Shown piece by piece: positions 31,374-35,082 of a stretch of DNA of 35,082 nucleotides (position 1 is the stretch's first letter; the number at the start of each line of letters is the position of its first letter). The stretch is from NCBI GenBank assembly GCA_016190485.1, contig JACPQN010000045.1:1-35082 (forward strand). The letters run 5' to 3'. The DNA is from Chloroflexota bacterium. Its GTDB lineage: Bacteria > Chloroflexota > Dehalococcoidia > SHYD01. Under the pieces are notes generated by a model. That model saw only the letters and a list, made by a program, of their open reading frames with translations. It ran no database searches and was not told the DNA's origin. Made by a program: the position numbers and the translations under genes.

Positions 31374-32132
31374 TTAGCGGCCGGTCCAGTTGGGCGTGCG
31401 CTTCTCGGCGAAGGCCCGTGGGCCCTCCTTCGCGTCCTCGGTGGTGCGGTTATACCGCTGGAGGCTGAAGCCGATGTTCAGGCTCTCCTGCATAGTAGTC
31501 TCCCGACCCCGGATGGCCGCCTCTTTGCTCAGGCGCACCGCCATGGGGGAATTCAGGAGTATCTTCTCGGCGTAGGCCTCACAGGTGGGGATGAGCTGGC
31601 CTAACGGCACCACCTTGTTCACCAGCCCGATGCGGTAGGCCTCCTGGGCGTCGATGCGCTCCGCCGTCAGGATCATCTCCATCGCGTGGCACCAGTGGAT
31701 GGAGCGGGGGAGCTGCGACGCGCCCGTGGACGCCATGACGCCCCACCGGGTCATGGTCATGCCGAAGGTGGCATGCTCTGCGGCCACCCGGATGTCGCAG
31801 GGGAGCACCATGTCGATCCCAGCGGCCAGGCAGTAGCCGTTGATCCCGGCGATGATGGGCTTGAACACGTCGATGCCGTGGCCCAGGCTGTGGGTTGGAC
31901 GGTAGGCGGGACGGCCCCCCGCGGCCATCTGCCGCAGGTCGGCCCCGGCGCAGAAGGCCCTATCGCCGGCGCCCGTGAGGATGGCCACCCAGGCTTCGTC
32001 GTCGGCGTCGAACTGATACCAGAGGTCCTCCAGCTCCTCGCTCATCTCCCGGTTGACCGCGTTCATGGCCTCGGGGCGGTTCAGGGTCACGTAGGCGATG
32101 TGCCCCTTCTTCTCGTACAGCACAGCGGGCAT
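31374..32132 (-). CDS. Crotonase-family protein lacking both catalytic glutamates
   Basis: This 252-residue crotonase-fold protein has the N-terminus VLYEKKGHIAYVTLNRPEAMNAVNREM and oxyanion-hole segment AFCAGADLRQM, as in enoyl-CoA hydratases. The position of the first catalytic Glu is D107 (LAAGIDMVL), and the second is not acidic (FGMTMTRWG, Met127). Simple hydratase activity is therefore doubtful; isomerase, hydrolase or other crotonase chemistry is possible. It shares the C-terminal GPRAFAEKRTPNWTGR with the crotonase at 23403, so the two are paralogues. ATG 32132 is the homologous start; GTG 32183 is unsupported. Confidence 0.85.
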   Translation of the reverse strand: MPAVLYEKKGHIAYVTLNRPEAMNAVNREMSEELEDLWYQFDADDEAWVAILTGAGDRAFCAGADLRQMAAGGRPAYRPTHSLGHGIDVFKPIIAGINGYCLAAGIDMVLPCDIRVAAEHATFGMTMTRWGVMASTGASQLPRSIHWCHAMEMILTAERIDAQEAYRIGLVNKVVPLGQLIPTCEAYAEKILLNSPMAVRLSKEAAIRGRETTMQESLNIGFSLQRYNRTTEDAKEGPRAFAEKRTPNWTGR

Positions 32133-32250
32133 AGCGTACCTCTTTCTGTGGGGTATGGTTGTGGCGGAGGAGCCGTGCCACACTGGTTCTGCCGCGGTGG
32201 CCGCAGTGTAGCCTCAGAGGGGAGGTATGGTCAACAGGGTCTGTAGCACG

Positions 32251-32461
32251 CCAGCTAGTGTGGTGTCCTAGAAGAACACCTCAGATGTCGTTGCGAGGAG
32301 CCGGAGGCGACCCTTCGGCTAGCTCAGGACAAGCGAAGCAATCTGGGTGGAGGTATGGCCTAGCTTCCCACCCCCAGATTGCCACGCCCTCCTTCGTCGG
32401 GCTCGCAATGACCGTCCCGCCGGAGTTTGTCAAGGAACTTCAAAGACAGGACACTAGCTGG
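32251..32461. repeat. Complete MITE-like element, copy 2
   Basis: 211 bp with terminal repeats CCAGCTAGTGTGGTGTCC (32251-32268) and GGACACTAGCTGG (32449-32461). Each end has TA next to GTGT(GGT)GTCC, so TA is probably the duplicated target, as for IS630/Tc1-type transposition. The interior holds the GTCATTGCGAGG/CCTCGCAATGAC and GCAATCTGGG/CCCAGATTGC arms, plus a CTTCGGCTAGCTCAGGACAAG insert not found in copy 1. No coding capacity. Confidence 0.7.
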
Positions 32462-33044
32462 CGGCCGACCCTGGCTCTCCTGCCGCGGCCGGCGGAAAGA
32501 AGAGGCCACCCGGCTGCCAGGGCGTGCCCACGGCGGGGAGCACCCAGCGGTCAAGCCCTATCCAGCCGGCGGTCTTCCAGGCCATGACCAGCAGCACGCC
32601 TACCAATCCCAGCAGCGCGTTGACGCTGGCCGTGCCGGCCATGACGAAGTGCCAGTTCATGAAGACGCCGAAGAACGCGGCCATGCCCGTGAACAGGCCG
32701 AGGATAAGGGCCAGGCCCACCGCCGTCTCTCCCACCGCCACCAGCTTGGCGAACCAGGTGTAGTGGCCACCCTCCAGCAGGAGTTGGAGAAAGCCACGAT
32801 ACCAGTCGTACGCGATCACCGGCCTTCCCTGCTCCGGGATGACCACCGCGCGCTCCCAGAACTTCTGGAGCGTCGCGCCGGTCTCCATCCAGCCTGGCTG
32901 GCCCAGCTTGCCCACCCCGGACTGGAGCCACTCAACCCCCAGCCAGAGTCGGATCAAGAGCCACATCCAGGCCAGGCGTGTGTCGCTGAAGAGGAGACGG
33001 GCCACGGGAGGGTCATTGACGAAGGGGCGTGATTCTATCTTCAC
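32454..33044 (-). CDS. DoxX-like quinol oxidase/membrane protein
   Basis: This 196-residue protein has four predicted membrane helices and the DoxX-family pattern: IRLWLGVEWLQSGVGKLGQPGW (~30-51), GETAVGLALILGLFTGMAAFFGVFMNWHFVMAG (~105-137). DoxX proteins are membrane subunits or partners in thiosulfate-quinone and other redox systems, often linked to thiol stress. The last residues (GEPGSAAS) and the TAG stop are read from the end of the repeat at 32251-32461, so the native C-terminus was changed by that insertion. Start at ATG 33044. Confidence 0.82.
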   Translation of the reverse strand: MKIESRPFVNDPPVARLLFSDTRLAWMWLLIRLWLGVEWLQSGVGKLGQPGWMETGATLQKFWERAVVIPEQGRPVIAYDWYRGFLQLLLEGGHYTWFAKLVAVGETAVGLALILGLFTGMAAFFGVFMNWHFVMAGTASVNALLGLVGVLLVMAWKTAGWIGLDRWVLPAVGTPWQPGGLFFPPAAAGEPGSAAS

Positions 33045-33267
33045 TGATTCATCTCCGGACTCATCGGCAGTTGTGCTTTGCGCCGCCCGCGCAGCGCCCC
33101 ACGGCAGTCAAAGGGTAGGACAGACGGACTGGTTCGTCAACATCGTAATCTGATGCTTGCACATCAGACTAGCTGCTGCCGTGCCCGGGAGATGATTGCT
33201 CGGGATGGAGAAGTGAGTCGGACCGGTGGGGCGGTACCGCGGCACGGAGGGGCGATAAGGAGCGGGC

Positions 33268-33365
33268 TGGCGGGAGTGCGTGGGAGTCGAACCCACCCGA
33301 GTACACGCGGGTGCACTCGCAACGGTTTTGAAGACCGCGAGAGCCACCGGGCCCCCTCCACTCCC
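33268..33365 (-). tRNA. selC: tRNA-Sec (anticodon TCA)
   Basis: Read on -, a 98-nt tRNA from 33365 to 33268, including the encoded CCA. Acceptor: GGGAGTG(G) pairs with (G)CACTCCC, seven pairs plus a G/G at the eighth. D arm is long (GGGGGCC/GGCTCTC with GU pairs). Anticodon arm GCGGT-CTTCAAA-ACCGT shows TCA at 33331-33329. The variable arm is 9 bp (CGAGTGCAC/GTGTACTCG), and the T arm is GTGGG-TTCGACT-CCCAC. A TCA anticodon with a long D stem and a long variable arm identifies selenocysteine tRNA. It is 60 bp from trxB and about 3.5 kb from the two UGA-containing glutaredoxins. selA, selB and selD are not in the window. Confidence 0.93.
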
Positions 33366-33409
33366 GTGCGGCTCAGTATAGCAGCCCGCCACGCCTGAGG
33401 GAAGCAGCA

Positions 33410-33432
33410 GCCCGCCGGACGCGCCGGCGGGC
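33410..33432 (-). terminator. Hairpin after trxB
   Basis: Perfect 9-bp arms GCCCGCCGG (33410-33418) and CCGGCGGGC (33424-33432) with a 5-nt loop, ~20 bp beyond the trxB stop. No long T run follows on -. Confidence 0.55.
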
Positions 33433-33451
33433 CTGCGTCGGCGAGGCCGCT

Positions 33452-34390
33452 CTACTCGCCTGCTTTGGCCCGCAGCTCCTGCAGGTAGCGGCGGACCGCC
33501 AGCGCGGCCGTGGCGCCATCCCCGGCGGCGGAGACCACCTGGCGGGCTGCCTGCTGGCGGATGTCGCCCGCGGCGAAGATCCCCGGCACCGCAGTCTCCA
33601 TCCAGGCGTTCACCAGGATGTGTCCCGCGTTGTCCATGGGCAGCAGCCCCTGGAGAAAGTTGCTGTTGGGCGTGAGGCCGATGTAAATGAACACGCCCTC
33701 CACCTCCAGGCTGGATGGCGCGCCAGTTTTTGCGTTCTTCAGGCTGAGGGAACTGACTACACCGTTGCCGTTGATCCGCTCCACCACGGTGTCCCACTGG
33801 AACTCCATCTTGGGTTCGGCGAAAGCCCGCTCTTGGAGGATCTTGCCCGCCCGGAGCTGGTCCCGGCGGTGGATGAGGGTGACCTTAGAGGCGTAGCGGG
33901 TGAGGAAGAGGCCCTCGTCCAGCGCGGCGTCGCCGCCGCCCACCACCGCAACCGGAGAGTCCACAAAGAACGCGGCGTCGCACACCGCACAGTTGGAGAC
34001 GCCCTTTCCCATGTACTCCAGCTCTCCCGGCACGCCCAGCCGGGCATGCTCGGCGCCGGAGGTGACGATCAGCGCCCTGGCAGTGACGTCGCCGTCATCG
34101 GTGTGCACCACCCGGTCCAGGCCGTCCAGGGACACGCCATGCACTTCGGAGGAGAGCATCTCTGCCCCGAAACGCTTGGTCTGGGTCTCCATGGCCTCGC
34201 TGAGGTCAGGCCCTTCGATACCCTGGGTAAAGCCCGGGTAGTTCTCTACAGTGGAGGTAGTGGCAATCTGTCCCCCCGGCGTCATGCGCTCGATGAGGAG
34301 CGTCTTGAGCCGGGCGCGGCCGGTGTAGATGGCGGCGGTCATGCCCGTGGGCCCGGCCCCCACGATGATCACGTCGTACTGCTTATCCAT
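33452..34390 (-). CDS. trxB: Thioredoxin-disulfide reductase
   Basis: This 312-residue FAD/NADPH flavoenzyme transfers electrons from NADPH to thioredoxin. Seen: FAD motif GAGPTG (11-16), redox pair C134-A-V-C137 in NCAVCDAAFF, NADPH motif GGGDAALDEG (151-160) and the C-terminal FAD loop AAGDIRQQAARQVVSAAGDG. Both active-site residues are encoded by Cys codons, not TGA. ATG 34390 begins 47 bp after the trxA stop in the same direction, so the pair is likely transcribed from the promoter at 34846-34874. It may recharge the selenoglutaredoxins as well as TrxA. Confidence 0.95.
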   Translation of the reverse strand: MDKQYDVIIVGAGPTGMTAAIYTGRARLKTLLIERMTPGGQIATTSTVENYPGFTQGIEGPDLSEAMETQTKRFGAEMLSSEVHGVSLDGLDRVVHTDDGDVTARALIVTSGAEHARLGVPGELEYMGKGVSNCAVCDAAFFVDSPVAVVGGGDAALDEGLFLTRYASKVTLIHRRDQLRAGKILQERAFAEPKMEFQWDTVVERINGNGVVSSLSLKNAKTGAPSSLEVEGVFIYIGLTPNSNFLQGLLPMDNAGHILVNAWMETAVPGIFAAGDIRQQAARQVVSAAGDGATAALAVRRYLQELRAKAGE

Positions 34391-34437
34391 GTGGGTGCTC
34401 CCGGAGAGGCATGGCAGCCTGCCCCTCCATGCGGCGG

Positions 34438-34767
34438 TTAGACCACCAGGGCTTCGTCTAGCTGCTGCTTCAGGTCTTTCTTGGGGCGCAGCCCCACCAC
34501 CTGCTTCACCGGGTGCCCGTTCTTGAACACCATGATGGTGGGGATGCTCATGATCCCGTAGCGGGCGGCGACGTTGGGGCTCTCATCGGTGTTCAGCTTG
34601 GTGAAGGTCACGCGACCCTCATACTCCTGGGCCAGCTCCTCTACAATAGGCGCCAGCCGGCGGCAGGGCGCGCACCAGGGCGCCCAGAAGTCCACCAGCA
34701 CCGGCTGGCCCGACTTCAGCACCTGGTCGTCAAAAGTGATCTCGCTGACTTCGACTGGCTTGCCCAT
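34438..34767 (-). CDS. trxA: Thioredoxin
   Basis: This 109-residue thioredoxin has the active site W31-C32-A-P-C35 (FWAPWCAPCRRLAPIVEEL); Ala replaces the usual Gly of WCGPC, a common natural variant. The cis-Pro segment is SIPTIMVF, followed by the usual beta-sheet end (VVGLRPKKDLKQQLDEAL). ATG 34767 is preceded by AGGGAGGAACC. It is the first gene of trxA-trxB, with a clear sigma70-type promoter and a palindrome in the leader. Confidence 0.95.
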   Translation of the reverse strand: MGKPVEVSEITFDDQVLKSGQPVLVDFWAPWCAPCRRLAPIVEELAQEYEGRVTFTKLNTDESPNVAARYGIMSIPTIMVFKNGHPVKQVVGLRPKKDLKQQLDEALVV

Positions 34768-34813
34768 GGTTCCTCCCTGACCTATCTTCCTCTATCGCCT
34801 CAGATCCGCACCA

Positions 34814-34832
34814 TACCCCCACCCAGGGGGTA
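34814..34832. promoter_or_regulatory. Palindrome in the trxA leader, possible CsoR/CstR-type operator
   Basis: Arms TACCCCC (34814-34820) and GGGGGTA (34826-34832) with a 5-nt centre, lying 14-32 bp downstream of the -10 on -. Operators of CsoR-family repressors have this TA-plus-C-run/G-run-plus-TA form. The family includes copper sensors and the persulfide sensor CstR. No CsoR gene is seen in the window, so regulation is an inference. Confidence 0.45.
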
Positions 34833-34845
34833 CGGGTCTAGAGAT

Positions 34846-34874
34846 AGTATATGGCTCACCGCCGCGGCTGTCAA
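34846..34874 (-). promoter_or_regulatory. Sigma70-type promoter of trxA-trxB
   Basis: On -, TTGACA (34874-34869) and TATACT (34851-34846) are separated by exactly 17 nt: a consensus -35 and a one-mismatch -10. About 80 bp before ATG 34767. Confidence 0.8.
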
Positions 34875-34935
34875 CCTCTCACGTGGGTTTGTGCTGGGCT
34901 GCGGCCATGGTAGGGGTGGCTCGCAGGCCTGTCAA

Positions 34936-35082
34936 GCTAGCGTCCCGTTTCCGAAGTTCGGTACAGATGTCATTGCGAGGCCCGAGGAACGAGGGCCGTG
35001 GCAATCTGGGAGGGGATAACGATCCCCTGCGAGGAGGACGGCTTCCCTCCCCCGGATTGCCACGTCGGCTTCGCCTCCTCGC
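34936..35082. repeat. MITE-like element, copy 3 (runs off the window end)
   Basis: Begins GCTAGCGTCCC (34936), a diverged terminal repeat. Then GTCATTGCGAGGCCCG (34970), CGTGGCAATCTGGG and CCGGATTGCCACG follow in the same order as in 1343-1515. The right end is beyond the window. Confidence 0.6.

Noticed and set aside
33452-34767. Search for Sec codons in trxB and trxA
   Set aside because: Both genes have ordinary Cys codons at their active sites (CAVC, WCAPC) and no in-frame TGA.

Overview
The window is a bacterial chromosome segment of fairly high GC. It suggests a Chloroflexota bacterium, perhaps Dehalococcoidia/SAR202-like. That is an inference from gene content (paired family III CoA-transferases, crotonases, an acyl-CoA dehydrogenase, a type IV pilus cluster without obvious Gram-negative secretin genes, selenoprotein genes, many dispersed palindromic repeats). 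No rRNA or other strong phylogenetic marker is present.

Layout. (a) 1-8817: a type IV pilus/pseudopilus cluster on the + strand: a pilin-like protein, then PilN, PilO, a large beta-propeller lipoprotein, PilM, prepilin peptidase and the PilT ATPase. (b) 8818-9361: a repeat-disrupted HepT/MntA toxin-antitoxin pair. (c) 9371-16848: a CoA/organic-acid catabolic island: TcuA-like flavoprotein, two CaiB/BaiF CoA-transferases, dienelactone hydrolase, small DUF6295-like protein, VOC protein, a deleted crotonase and an acyl-CoA dehydrogenase. (d) 17161-23289: DinB proteins, an M20 peptidase, UppP, an IS630 remnant fused to a truncated DUF2283 gene, a hicBA module between two copies of a DinB 3' end, a hydrolase and an orphan YgiT-type zinc-finger protein. 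(e) 23403-29732: crotonase, Cys-rich protein, MFS exporter, hydrolase, a cysteinyl-tRNA synthetase fused to a glycosyltransferase, and two divergent glutaredoxin genes. (f) 30007-35082: hypothetical protein, tandem ABM-domain protein, atypical crotonase, DoxX protein, a tRNA-Sec gene, trxB and trxA, and a final repeat.

The most notable signal is selenium-linked. Both divergent glutaredoxin-like genes (29320 to 29099 on - and 29487 to 29732 on +) carry an in-frame TGA exactly where the catalytic N-terminal cysteine should be. Each TGA is followed after 17 nt by a short hairpin whose 5-nt loop begins AG, as expected of a bacterial SECIS element. A tRNA with anticodon TCA, a 9-bp variable arm and the other marks of tRNA-Sec (selC) lies about 3.5 kb away, beside trxA-trxB. 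Conventional gene calling would miss one gene entirely and truncate the other. The - strand glutaredoxin is followed, same strand and closely spaced, by the cysS-glycosyltransferase fusion, a hydrolase and an MFS exporter, so these may form one thiol/selenol-related transcription unit.

A family of short TA-flanked inverted-repeat elements (MITE-like, terminal GTGTGGTGTCC) recurs at the window start, 1343-1515, 32251-32461 and the window end. One copy supplies the stop codon of the DoxX gene, and another ends just upstream of the first pilus gene. Several toxin-antitoxin, crotonase and DinB genes are broken or duplicated, indicating substantial rearrangement between intact metabolic operons.
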